From an uncultured Clostridia bacterium (lineage in GTDB: Bacteria > Bacillota > Clostridia > Christensenellales > Pumilibacteraceae), in NCBI GenBank assembly GCA_944363615.1, contig CALVUQ010000015.1, positions 1-38,103 of the forward strand: a stretch of DNA of 38,103 nt, given 5' to 3'. The notes beneath the pieces are model-generated. The model was not told the DNA's origin and made no database searches. It saw only the letters and a list, made by a program, of their open reading frames with translations. Shown here in pieces: positions 8,248-16,310 of the stretch (the first letter of the stretch is position 1; each line of letters begins with the position of its first letter). Position numbers and translations under genes: made by a program.

Positions 8248-9168
8248 TCAGAATTTTTTAAAACGGCTTCTTATCAGATTGACGCTTAAAAACACCGCAA
8301 CTGACGCGGCAAGCACGGCGTACATCACGCCTACGCCTATTTCATGGCCGAAAAAGTCAAGTTTCATGGAAAAAGAGTCCGCAAGGCCTTTGGTGAACTC
8401 GGCGGGCAGTATTTCGCCCAATTTGTCAAACGCGCCGCTCATTAAAGAATTTCGGAAAAGCGCCGCCGAATAGCTGCCCGGAAAGAAGCAGATAACGGAC
8501 TGAATCGCGTCGGGGAACATACTTGTGGGCATATAGGCGCCGATTATAAAGCCTATTGCTGCGCTGACGATTCCCACAAACGCGGAAAAGGCGGAATTGG
8601 TTTTGAAAAAGCCCGCGACGAAAACGGTTATCAGGGTGGAGGAAAGGCAGGAAAGAAGGGTTATTCCGTAAGTTTCAAGACACTTTGCCGCCGTCAGGTA
8701 AAATCCTCCGCTTGCCGCAAGGTATATAAGACAAACCGCGTAAACTATGGTGCAGATAAAAACGGTAACAACAAGGTTATATAAAAAATATCCTATGGTA
8801 ACCAGACCTTTGCTTACGGGAGAGGCAAGAATTTCTTTATTGAAGCCGCGTTCCTTGTCCTGAACCATCACCGTATTTGCAGACAGTGAAACGGTGATGC
8901 AGGAAACGCTCATGACTCCCGACAGCATCCAGCTGTCCACGAACGCGCGCACAAGCGATTCGTCCACGCTGAAGTCCGGCGGAAGGCTTGCCTTTACGCT
9001 GTTTATCTGGACGTCGCCTAGGAAAAGGACGTACAGCAAAAGTATGATAAGCGGCGCAAGAATTGAAAAGAACACCGCCGCGGTATCTTTCAGAAATATC
9101 AGTAATGGCCGTTTTGTAAGTCTGTAAAGCGTATAAAGCTCGTCCCCGAGTTTTTTGCGTGCGGTCAT
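8248..9168 (-). CDS. ABC-2 type exporter permease
   Basis: This is the membrane subunit of a drug, antibiotic or lipid-type ABC exporter. The 306-residue protein has an N-terminal cytoplasmic segment, a membrane helix near residues 30-50, an extracellular loop of about 50 residues, and five further hydrophobic helices to the C-terminus, which is the topology of the DrrB/ABC2_membrane family. Its ATG overlaps the stop of the ATPase gene as ATGA at 9168-9165, so the two are translationally coupled and form one transporter. The substrate cannot be read from the sequence. It has no link to the sugar importer further right. Confidence 0.88.
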   Translation of the reverse strand: MTARKKLGDELYTLYRLTKRPLLIFLKDTAAVFFSILAPLIILLLYVLFLGDVQINSVKASLPPDFSVDESLVRAFVDSWMLSGVMSVSCITVSLSANTVMVQDKERGFNKEILASPVSKGLVTIGYFLYNLVVTVFICTIVYAVCLIYLAASGGFYLTAAKCLETYGITLLSCLSSTLITVFVAGFFKTNSAFSAFVGIVSAAIGFIIGAYMPTSMFPDAIQSVICFFPGSYSAALFRNSLMSGAFDKLGEILPAEFTKGLADSFSMKLDFFGHEIGVGVMYAVLAASVAVFLSVNLIRSRFKKF

Positions 9169-10091
9169 AATGCGTCCCCTCCGTCGAATTTTCTTCCCGT
9201 GGCGTTAAGAAAAACGTCGTCCATCGATCCGCGCAGCACTTCAAAAGTACCCATTTCGTCCTTATGCGCGGCGATGAACGCGGCGGCGTCTGTTGCGGAC
9301 GCGACGGCGATATTGTATGAGCCGCCTCCGTAAGTAAAGCTTAACCCCGATTTTTTGATCATGTCGTCTGTTTCGCTGCTTTTAGGGCGGTAAAGCTTTA
9401 CGCAGTCGAAGGCATATTGCGATTTAAGCGATATCGGCGACCCGTTTGCGATAATCCTGCCCTTGTCTATTATCACCACGTCGTCCGCTTTGTCCGCTTC
9501 CTCCATATAATGAGTGGTAAGGAAAACGGTCATGCCGTCTTCAAGGCGCAGTTTGTCGATAAGCGCCCATACGTTTTGCCTCGTCATGGGGTCAAGGCCC
9601 GTAGTGGGTTCGTCCAGAAACAACACCTTGGGCGCGTTAATAAGCCCCCTTGCGATGTCGGCGCGTCTTTTCTGCCCGCCCGAAAGCTTGCCGAAAGGCC
9701 TTGACAGAATTTCGTCAAGCTCCATAAGCCCGGAAAGAAAGTCCAGTCTTTTTTTGAATTCCGCTCCCCGTATGCCGTAAAAGGAGGCGCGAAGGCTCAG
9801 GTTTTCGCGCACGGTAAGCTTGTCGTCCAGTACCGTCGACTGAAAGACTATTCCCGTAAGCTGTTTTATTTCTTCGGCATGACGGTCGATGTCTTTGCCG
9901 TATACGGTAACTTTACCTTTATCCTTTAAAAGAATACTGCAAAGTATGTTTATGGTCGTGGATTTTCCCGCGCCGTTTACGCCCAGAAAGGCAAAAAGGC
10001 TGCCCGATTTAACGTTAAACGTAATCCCGTCTACCGCTTTTACGTCGCCGTAGGATTTTTCAAGCCCTTCGATTTCAATAATGTTTTCCAT
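9165..10091 (-). CDS. ABC exporter ATPase subunit, DrrA-like
   Basis: This ATP-binding subunit drives the ABC-2 permease encoded just downstream. All nucleotide-binding motifs are intact in the 308-residue protein: Walker A GVNGAGKST at 37-45, Q-loop Q84, signature LSGGQ at 136-140, Walker B ending in D160-E161, D-loop at D167 and switch H194. A C-terminal extension after residue 220 or so, ending in SMDDVFLNATGRKF, is typical of the DrrA/CcmA-like exporter branch. GGCGGAG sits unusually close to the ATG, with only about two bases between. A TTGACA-type promoter lies upstream on the same strand. It is divergent from thrB. Confidence 0.92.
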   Translation of the reverse strand: MENIIEIEGLEKSYGDVKAVDGITFNVKSGSLFAFLGVNGAGKSTTINILCSILLKDKGKVTVYGKDIDRHAEEIKQLTGIVFQSTVLDDKLTVRENLSLRASFYGIRGAEFKKRLDFLSGLMELDEILSRPFGKLSGGQKRRADIARGLINAPKVLFLDEPTTGLDPMTRQNVWALIDKLRLEDGMTVFLTTHYMEEADKADDVVIIDKGRIIANGSPISLKSQYAFDCVKLYRPKSSETDDMIKKSGLSFTYGGGSYNIAVASATDAAAFIAAHKDEMGTFEVLRGSMDDVFLNATGRKFDGGDAL

Positions 10092-10123
10092 ATCTCCGCC
10101 GTGTTTTCAGTTTTGATGGCATT

Positions 10124-10152
10124 ATGTTATCATTTTTTCCGCCGCGTGTCAA
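10124..10152 (-). promoter_or_regulatory. Promoter of the ABC exporter operon
   Basis: Read on the minus strand, TTGACA (10152-10147), a 17-bp spacer and TAACAT (10129-10124) lie about 35 bases before the ATPase ATG. The -35 is a perfect consensus match and the -10 matches four of six. Confidence 0.7.
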
Positions 10153-10210
10153 TTTATTTACGGGGGAAACGGGTTTTACGCCGCGCTTAATAACTCCTCA
10201 GTCAAAACGG

Positions 10211-10238
10211 TTGCTTTTTTCGCCCGTTCTGATATAAT
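10211..10238 (+). promoter_or_regulatory. Promoter of thrB, very short leader
   Basis: TTGCTT (10211-10216), a 16-bp spacer and TATAAT (10233-10238). Transcription would start near 10245, inside the GTGGAG that serves as the ribosome site, leaving a leader of about 16 bases. This also excludes the in-frame GTG at 10240 as the start. Confidence 0.65.
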
Positions 10239-10260
10239 TGTGACGTGGAGATTTTACCTG

Positions 10261-11130
10261 ATGAAATTCACTGTTAAAGTTAACGCGACCAGCGCAAACT
10301 TAGGCGCGGGCTTCGATTGCATGGGGCTTGCTTTAAATCTTAACAACGTTCTCACCGTTTCGGACGAGACGGATTTTCCGCTTGAAATTATCGCGGACGA
10401 AAACGTGCCGCACGGCGAGGACAACCTTATTTTCCGCAGTATGCGCGAGGTATTTTCGCTTACCGGTAAAAACCCGGCACACATTAAACTGGTTCAGTCC
10501 GATTCCATTCCGCACGCCAGCGGTCTGGGCAGCAGCGCCGCGTGTATAGTCGCGGGCGTTACCGCCGCCAACGCCATGCTGGGTTTCCCGCTTTCCGAAA
10601 AGGAGACGGTAAACCTCTGCGCGCGCCTGGACGGCCACCCCGACAACGTTTTGCCCGCTTTGCTCGGCGGCATCACGGCAGGGGTAATGTGCGGCGACAA
10701 AGTGGAATATATCCGCGCCGAAGTGGGCGACGGTATCTTTACCGTTACGCTTACGCCCGATTTTCCGCTTCCCACAGAGCTGTCAAGGAAAGCCCTTCCT
10801 TCGGTTTATCCGCGCGCCGACGTGGTGTTCAGCCTTTCCCGTGCGGTGCTGACATTCGCCGCGCTTGCCCTTAAACAGACGGATAAACTGCATTGCCTTG
10901 ACGATAAACTGCATCAGCCTTACAGAAAGCCGCTTATAAAGGGTTACGACAGCGCCGAAGCCGCGCTTAAAGAGGCGGGCGCCCTATGCGTTTTCCTCAG
11001 CGGGGCGGGTCCTACCGTGCTGGGAATTTTCGATAAAGCTTCCACGCCCTTAAACGTTGTCGCGCCCAAAGGTTGGACCTTGCGCAAGCTGAGTATTTCC
11101 GACAAGCCCGTTTCGGTAACGCGCGCCTGA
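10261..11130 (+). CDS. thrB: Homoserine kinase
   Basis: It phosphorylates L-homoserine with ATP to O-phosphohomoserine in threonine biosynthesis, in the cytoplasm. At 289 aa it is of normal length for the GHMP kinase family. The N-terminus (VKVNATSANLGAGFDCMG) is the typical ThrB opening, the GHMP phosphate loop SIPHASGLGSSAA is at residues 82-94, and the C-terminal SGAGPTVLG motif is present. An in-frame GTG seven codons upstream exists, but the family start, the ribosome site and the promoter all point to this ATG. No threonine synthase or homoserine dehydrogenase gene is next to it, so it is an isolated pathway gene here. Confidence 0.95.
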   Translation: MKFTVKVNATSANLGAGFDCMGLALNLNNVLTVSDETDFPLEIIADENVPHGEDNLIFRSMREVFSLTGKNPAHIKLVQSDSIPHASGLGSSAACIVAGVTAANAMLGFPLSEKETVNLCARLDGHPDNVLPALLGGITAGVMCGDKVEYIRAEVGDGIFTVTLTPDFPLPTELSRKALPSVYPRADVVFSLSRAVLTFAALALKQTDKLHCLDDKLHQPYRKPLIKGYDSAEAALKEAGALCVFLSGAGPTVLGIFDKASTPLNVVAPKGWTLRKLSISDKPVSVTRA

Positions 11131-11398
11131 CAACTCTGTTTTCCGACAGGATTCGTTAAAAGGCTTGCTTTCATATCTTAAAAAATTCCTAAGATCACAT
11201 TATAATATAGCCGTCCGTTTCGGTAATACGGCGTTATATTACGTATAAAACCGCTTATAAAATTATAAGCGATCCTTTAATTTAATTCGGTTAACTGCTT
11301 TTATTTAGTTATCCTTTTGCTTTTATTCCGACAAAAAATACTTGTAAGTTAAAGTATAATATTTGTTATAATATTATATTTTAATTTTTTTAAAATTA
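11131..11398. other. AT-rich intergenic region with two hairpins
   Basis: There is no gene in this stretch. A 12-bp stem with a 2-nt bulge spans 11203-11241 (TAATATAGCCGT against ACGGC and TATATTA). A perfect 9-bp inverted repeat with a 2-nt centre lies at 11252-11271 (CGCTTATAA, AA, TTATAAGCG). Neither is followed by a T-tract, so they are not clear terminators. The second is a possible operator, about 130 bases upstream of the next promoter. Several TATAAT-like hexamers (11355, 11367) lack good -35 partners. Confidence 0.5.
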
Positions 11399-11427
11399 TT
11401 GAAATCGGATTTTTCATAGTTTATACT
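11399..11427 (+). promoter_or_regulatory. Promoter of carbohydrate block 1
   Basis: TTGAAA (11399-11404), a 17-bp spacer and TATACT (11422-11427) give a leader of about 60 bases before the first giant surface-protein gene. A near-palindrome TAGTTTATACTA (11418-11429) overlaps the -10 and could be an operator. Confidence 0.7.
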
Positions 11428-11472
11428 ACAAGGGTAGACTGGATTTTTAGGTTTAATAAGCGGAAAATTCAT

Positions 11473-11495
11473 AAAAGGAGAAAATGATGTTATGA
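11473..11495 (+). promoter_or_regulatory. Ribosome site with two-codon upstream start-stop
   Basis: AAAAGGAG (11473-11480) is followed by ATGs at 11484, 11487 and 11492. The first two are in frame with a TGA at 11493-11495 that overlaps the real start as ATGA. The ATG at 11487 (ATG-TTA-TGA) is at the best spacing of six bases, while the real start is at eleven, so translation of the large gene may depend on re-initiation. Confidence 0.4.
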
Positions 11496-14400
11496 GGACC
11501 AAGATGAAAGTAACACTGGTATCGCTTTTTCTTTCTTTGATTTTACTTGCGGCGCCCGTGTTAGCCGGCGCGTATCATAAAGCCGGGGCAGAGGAGACCG
11601 CTGCCAACATAAAGGATCTGTTCAGTTATACCGACGCTGCCATGCCGGGATACGGCGCTAAGGCGGCAACTTCTGCCAACGGGCTTCCCGCCTATCTGAC
11701 CGACGGAAGCATGCAGGTTTATAAAGGCTCATCGCTTACGCAGGACTACAGTTACATGAACCAAGGCGCTTACGTAAAGTTGCAGAAGAAACAGGGCGCA
11801 AACGCCAACAGCACCATAGTAACCAAAAACTTCAATATCGCGGACAATACCGCCGATCAGCTTTTGCTTAAATTTATCCCGGCGCAGGCTGAAAACGGTT
11901 ACGCCGTGCAGCAAGCCGCTTATAAAGCCGCCAATCCCGGAACGGAGGGGGAGGTCGCTGCGCCTACGCTTTGGAATAACGGTTACTTTTCGCGGCTGAG
12001 AGATATTACGGTAAAGATAGTGGACGTCTACGACGAAAACAATTACATAACCGCAGAGTACAAAGTACGCATGGATAACGACGCTTCTTTTACAATTGCG
12101 GGTTTGTTCGTTTACGGCAACAATCAGGTAAGAGGCGCACAAAGGGGTACTCAGTCTACTGCGCTTAATACCGCGGCAGGCGCGCTTGTTCCCGATTACG
12201 CGTGGGCTAAGTACAATGAGCCGCAGGAGCTTTATTACGACGCGGCGGAAAATAAGATGTATGCAAAGATTACTTCGGCGGAAAGTTCGCTTGCGGGCGA
12301 AGGTTGCGGCAAACAGCTTGTGCGCGACTTTAATTCCACTTACGACGGAGTAACCGAAACGTGGGGCGGATTCACTACGGGCGAAGTGAGAATGGAAATT
12401 TCCTATACGGGCGGCGCTCTTGACGGCGCCATGCTGATTACAGACCTTGACGGCGTAAATCTTGCAACGGATGACGAAGGTTTTGTTTCAGGCGACGCCG
12501 TTTCGGCGGATTTTTACAGGGGCGTAAACAAAGAAATTATAGAAAACAACGACAGCCCGTTGCCCGAAACGGAAATTTGCAATCTTTTGAAAGATCCCGT
12601 TGCCGCAACCGCCGACGGATTTAAAGTCAACGTTTTCAACGCGCAGGGCGAGGACGTAACCGCTTCTGCGGTAAAAGGACTGGGTGAAAACAATCTGTAT
12701 TCTTCCGACGCGGTGATGAACGTTTCCGCAGGGGAATACAAAGTGTTATATTCCAAGGAAAGCGGAGAAAAGGCAATTGCGTTTGTCACCGTGAAAGAAA
12801 TCGGCAGCGAAAAAATGCCCACCGCGGTTTTCGATTATAAGGAGGGCGACGGAATCGGTAAGGCTGAAATATCGCTGCCGTTTGAAAACGGACAAAGTAC
12901 TTTGCCCGCTTACATGAGCGCTTTTGAAAATCAGGGAATCTTATTCGACTCCGGCAACTATATGCACAACAGCGGTTCGATGTTGACCAAAGTGTCTGCA
13001 ACGGTACCTTCGGTCAATATTTCCGACAACACAAAAACCGACTCTTTGATTACGCTTACTCCCATGTCTACCGACGACGGAGAAAACAAAGACGACGGAA
13101 TTATTGTCACTGGCGTGGTGGTCTACGAAAAAGCGGATCCTTCCAATTATTTTGTCGTTACTGTTTTCCATTTCGACAAAGCATCCGTTCACGCAACGGC
13201 GGCGGCGACAGGTCAGCTTACGTTCGGGTACCGCGATAACCAAAGCGCCACGGCGCAAAGCGGCAATCATCTTCTGGGGTACGAAACGCTGGGCGCAAAA
13301 CTTTACAAGATCTCTTACGACAAAGAGGAAAACGCGGTTTACATCAACGACAAAATTTTAAGAGATTTCGACTGGGTGGTTAACGCAGGCGGCGACATGG
13401 AAACGACAAGCGAGCCCAAAGATCGCGGAACCGCATGGTCGGGATTTAAAACCGACGAGGTTTCCTTGCAGCTCATAAATTTCTACGGCAGCGGCAAAGT
13501 GCTTGTCACGGACGTTGACGGACAAAATTTAGGTTTTACCGCCGCTGACGGAATTATCGCAAATACATCCCCCGTTAAAAACGAAATTTTCAATCGCACC
13601 CTTAAAGGCGCAACGGGCAGCGAGATTACGCCGGATCCTTTGACGTCATTCAATCTTTTTGACGGATTTACCCCGACAAACAGGGAAACTTTTATAAAAA
13701 TAGTCAAACCCGACGGTAGTTTTGATGCGTTGGGCGCATATTCGGACAACATGACTTATGTTCCTGAGACCGCGGGAACTTACAAAGCGGAATATTACGA
13801 TTCGGCCGATTATTCAAATCTTATCGGTCAAGCGTACCTTATTGCTTACGACGGATCGCTGGAAGACGCGTTTTCCGTTTCCGACGGCGCCGGAGTTTTC
13901 GCGGACGGCACAACTATCATCAATAATCTGAATTTTGATTACACGAGTTATGCCCAGAACCAGTTCCCATCCGGTCTGAATAGCGCAAAAGGTATGATGC
14001 TGACCGGGGGACATAACGCTACGTTTACTCTTGACCGCACGCTGTATCTGGGCGACAACGATTACGTAAGCGATACTCAGTATGATACGGTGGTCGAACT
14101 TTGCGTGGCGCCCGAATATCTGAGATTCGAGTTCAGCAACATCGTCATTACTCTTACCGATCCCGTTACGGGCAAATTCGTTTCGGTAACAGTAAAACTG
14201 GAGGAACCCGACCTTGATCCCGAAACGCAGATGGCGTCCGCGCTTAACGGCGAGCAGTGCTATCTTACCGTTTCGGCGCCCAACGGCACGGACGGCGGCG
14301 ACGTAACGGGACAACTGCGTCACGACAATACAGGTTATTCGACAAGTAAAATAACCTTAAGATCCGCCCAGATGAACGGCAGAAAAATCTCTTCTTTGAA

Positions 14401-16252
14401 AATAATTTACGACGCCGAGGAAAATGCCCTTTACGCGATGGACGTCAGAAATTCCAACCTTTCGCTTTTAAGACATTTCTCTCCCACCGAAGAACAGCGT
14501 GAAGAGTTCGGTTATCCCGATGATTACGAAAATTGGTCGGGCTTTACCGGCGGCGAGGCGGTGCTTTCGGTTAAATTCAATATTTTTAACGGCGGCGAAG
14601 GGATCGGCGGCAAAGATTACCATTATATTTCTTCGGGCAATCCCGACACGGCTCACGTTCTGATTTGTCAGGTGGACGGTCAGTCGCTTGCGCTTGAAAA
14701 CGGCTTGTACGCTTACGAAAAGAAAACTCTTGCCGCGCCCGAAGACATTACGGGCAGGACGGGCGATAAAATCGAGATTCCCGCGCCCCGTAAATATTCG
14801 CTTTTTGCCGACGGCGGCTTAAGCACGGACGAGGAATTCGAAGGAACGGTCAAGGTTACCAAAGACAACGAAGTAATAATCGCAGAAACGGCTTTTGCCG
14901 AGGCGGACGGATTCGTTCCGCAATCAAGCGGAGATTACACGATTACTTACGCTTATGAAGGCAAGTCGGTTTCTTCCGTCGTCACCGTTTATAAAACCCT
15001 TACCGTGGGCGACGTGGGGGATACGGCTGACGGCGTGGTTAAGATAAACGGTACCGTCGTTAAAAGCGGTGACGCGTTTGCGATAGACAAAGACCTTGTC
15101 GTCACTTTCGAGCCTGCCTCCGATTACGCGGTGACCTCGTTTAAGCTGGGCGACGTCGAGTACGTTTCTGAGATAGTCGGCAACTCTTTCACCGTAACCG
15201 CCGATATCGCAAACGACAGCGAAACTTTGTCTGTTGTGTTCTCCGCCGTTTATACGCTTACACTTATGGACGGCAATTCCCAGATAAAGGTAGTCAATAT
15301 CATTCAGGGACAGGATTATCCGACGCTTGACGACAACGATTTTATAAAAGACGGCTATACTTTCGGCGGCTGGTTTGCCGATAAAGAATTTACTGCTCCG
15401 TTTGACTTCGGTCAGCCCGTTACGGGAAACATGACGGCTTACGCCAAATATACCGTAATCGGGTATGACGTTGTTTACAACGCGAACGGCGGAGTCTTAA
15501 GCGGAGAGTACACTAAAAAATATACCGTGGAAGATACCGAAATAACCTTGCCTTCGGTAAGTAAAGACGGATACGAATTCGGCGGCTGGTACTTAAGCGA
15601 AGAGTTTACGGGCGCGGCGGTAACAAGCGGTGATTACGACTTCGCTGCGGGAGGACTTACGCTTTATGCCAGGTGGACGGCGGTAGAGTACGACGTCGTT
15701 TACGAAGCTGACGGCGGAGTCTTAAGCGGAGAGTACACCCAAAAATATACCGTGGAAGATACCGAAATAACCTTGCCTTCGGTAAGTAAGGACGGATACG
15801 GATTCGGCGGCTGGTACTTAAGCGCTTCGTTTGAAGGCGCGGCGGTGACAAGCGGCGATTACAATTTCGCTGCTGGCGGAATTAAACTTTACGCCAAATG
15901 GACGCTTAAAACGTTTACCGTTACTTTCGAAGTTAACGGGGGAACGGCTGCGGATAATCTGACGCTTGAAGAGGGGGCTTTGGTCATTGCTCCCGTCGTC
16001 ACTCGCGAAGGGTATGAATTCGGCGGCTGGTATACCGATGAGGCGCTTACCGCTGCTTACGAGTTCGGTGCGGCGGGTATAGAAAGCGACCTTACGCTTT
16101 ACGCCAAATGGACGGCTGTTGAAAGTGAGCAACCGGTTGCGCCCCCTGCCGACGACGGCGGCAAAAAGAGCGGCTGCGGAGGGGAGAACGCCGCTTTGAT
16201 ATTTACGGTGCTTACCGCGCTTGCTTTTGTATTCGTAATAAAGAGAAGATAA
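11492..16252 (+). CDS. Giant surface protein with lectin-like modules and InlB repeats
   Basis: This 1586-residue exported protein is probably a glycan-binding surface protein. A signal peptide covers residues 1 to about 32. Three related modules follow, at about 60-330, 440-690 and 795-1075. Each has a strand pair of the type YDxxENxxY and ends in W-x-GF, a beta strand and a DVDGQ-like motif, which resembles a concanavalin/LamG fold (inference). Ig-like spacers separate them. From about 1254 to 1543 there are four InlB B-type (Listeria-Bacteroides) repeats with the GYxFGGWY core and closing LYAKWT. The C-terminus is a tripartite anchor: a Cys-Gly motif at C1562, a hydrophobic helix and KRR at the very end. 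There is no LPXTG. It is first in an operon with the sugar importer, which supports a substrate-capture role. Confidence 0.8.
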   Translation: MRTKMKVTLVSLFLSLILLAAPVLAGAYHKAGAEETAANIKDLFSYTDAAMPGYGAKAATSANGLPAYLTDGSMQVYKGSSLTQDYSYMNQGAYVKLQKKQGANANSTIVTKNFNIADNTADQLLLKFIPAQAENGYAVQQAAYKAANPGTEGEVAAPTLWNNGYFSRLRDITVKIVDVYDENNYITAEYKVRMDNDASFTIAGLFVYGNNQVRGAQRGTQSTALNTAAGALVPDYAWAKYNEPQELYYDAAENKMYAKITSAESSLAGEGCGKQLVRDFNSTYDGVTETWGGFTTGEVRMEISYTGGALDGAMLITDLDGVNLATDDEGFVSGDAVSADFYRGVNKEIIENNDSPLPETEICNLLKDPVAATADGFKVNVFNAQGEDVTASAVKGLGENNLYSSDAVMNVSAGEYKVLYSKESGEKAIAFVTVKEIGSEKMPTAVFDYKEGDGIGKAEISLPFENGQSTLPAYMSAFENQGILFDSGNYMHNSGSMLTKVSATVPSVNISDNTKTDSLITLTPMSTDDGENKDDGIIVTGVVVYEKADPSNYFVVTVFHFDKASVHATAAATGQLTFGYRDNQSATAQSGNHLLGYETLGAKLYKISYDKEENAVYINDKILRDFDWVVNAGGDMETTSEPKDRGTAWSGFKTDEVSLQLINFYGSGKVLVTDVDGQNLGFTAADGIIANTSPVKNEIFNRTLKGATGSEITPDPLTSFNLFDGFTPTNRETFIKIVKPDGSFDALGAYSDNMTYVPETAGTYKAEYYDSADYSNLIGQAYLIAYDGSLEDAFSVSDGAGVFADGTTIINNLNFDYTSYAQNQFPSGLNSAKGMMLTGGHNATFTLDRTLYLGDNDYVSDTQYDTVVELCVAPEYLRFEFSNIVITLTDPVTGKFVSVTVKLEEPDLDPETQMASALNGEQCYLTVSAPNGTDGGDVTGQLRHDNTGYSTSKITLRSAQMNGRKISSLKIIYDAEENALYAMDVRNSNLSLLRHFSPTEEQREEFGYPDDYENWSGFTGGEAVLSVKFNIFNGGEGIGGKDYHYISSGNPDTAHVLICQVDGQSLALENGLYAYEKKTLAAPEDITGRTGDKIEIPAPRKYSLFADGGLSTDEEFEGTVKVTKDNEVIIAETAFAEADGFVPQSSGDYTITYAYEGKSVSSVVTVYKTLTVGDVGDTADGVVKINGTVVKSGDAFAIDKDLVVTFEPASDYAVTSFKLGDVEYVSEIVGNSFTVTADIANDSETLSVVFSAVYTLTLMDGNSQIKVVNIIQGQDYPTLDDNDFIKDGYTFGGWFADKEFTAPFDFGQPVTGNMTAYAKYTVIGYDVVYNANGGVLSGEYTKKYTVEDTEITLPSVSKDGYEFGGWYLSEEFTGAAVTSGDYDFAAGGLTLYARWTAVEYDVVYEADGGVLSGEYTQKYTVEDTEITLPSVSKDGYGFGGWYLSASFEGAAVTSGDYNFAAGGIKLYAKWTLKTFTVTFEVNGGTAADNLTLEEGALVIAPVVTREGYEFGGWYTDEALTAAYEFGAAGIESDLTLYAKWTAVESEQPVAPPADDGGKKSGCGGENAALIFTVLTALAFVFVIKRR
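15464..15913 (+). repeat. Two near-identical 225-bp InlB-repeat copies
   Basis: The second and third InlB-type repeats (15464-15688 and 15689-15913, 75 codons each) share long identical DNA stretches, starting for example at 15488 and 15713. The first and fourth repeats are much more divergent, so the central pair is a recent tandem duplication or has been homogenised by gene conversion. Confidence 0.85.
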
Positions 16253-16310
16253 ACGGAGACGTGGTCCTTGTCGGCATTATCGGCAGGGTGCGGCATTATG
16301 AGGTAATTAT

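Noticed and set aside
8083..8289. 68-codon plus-strand frame
   Set aside because: It spans two back-to-back terminators and the end of the minus-strand permease gene, and has no ribosome site.
10240..10260. GTG start for thrB
   Set aside because: It would lie upstream of the predicted transcription start, and homoserine kinases begin at the later ATG.
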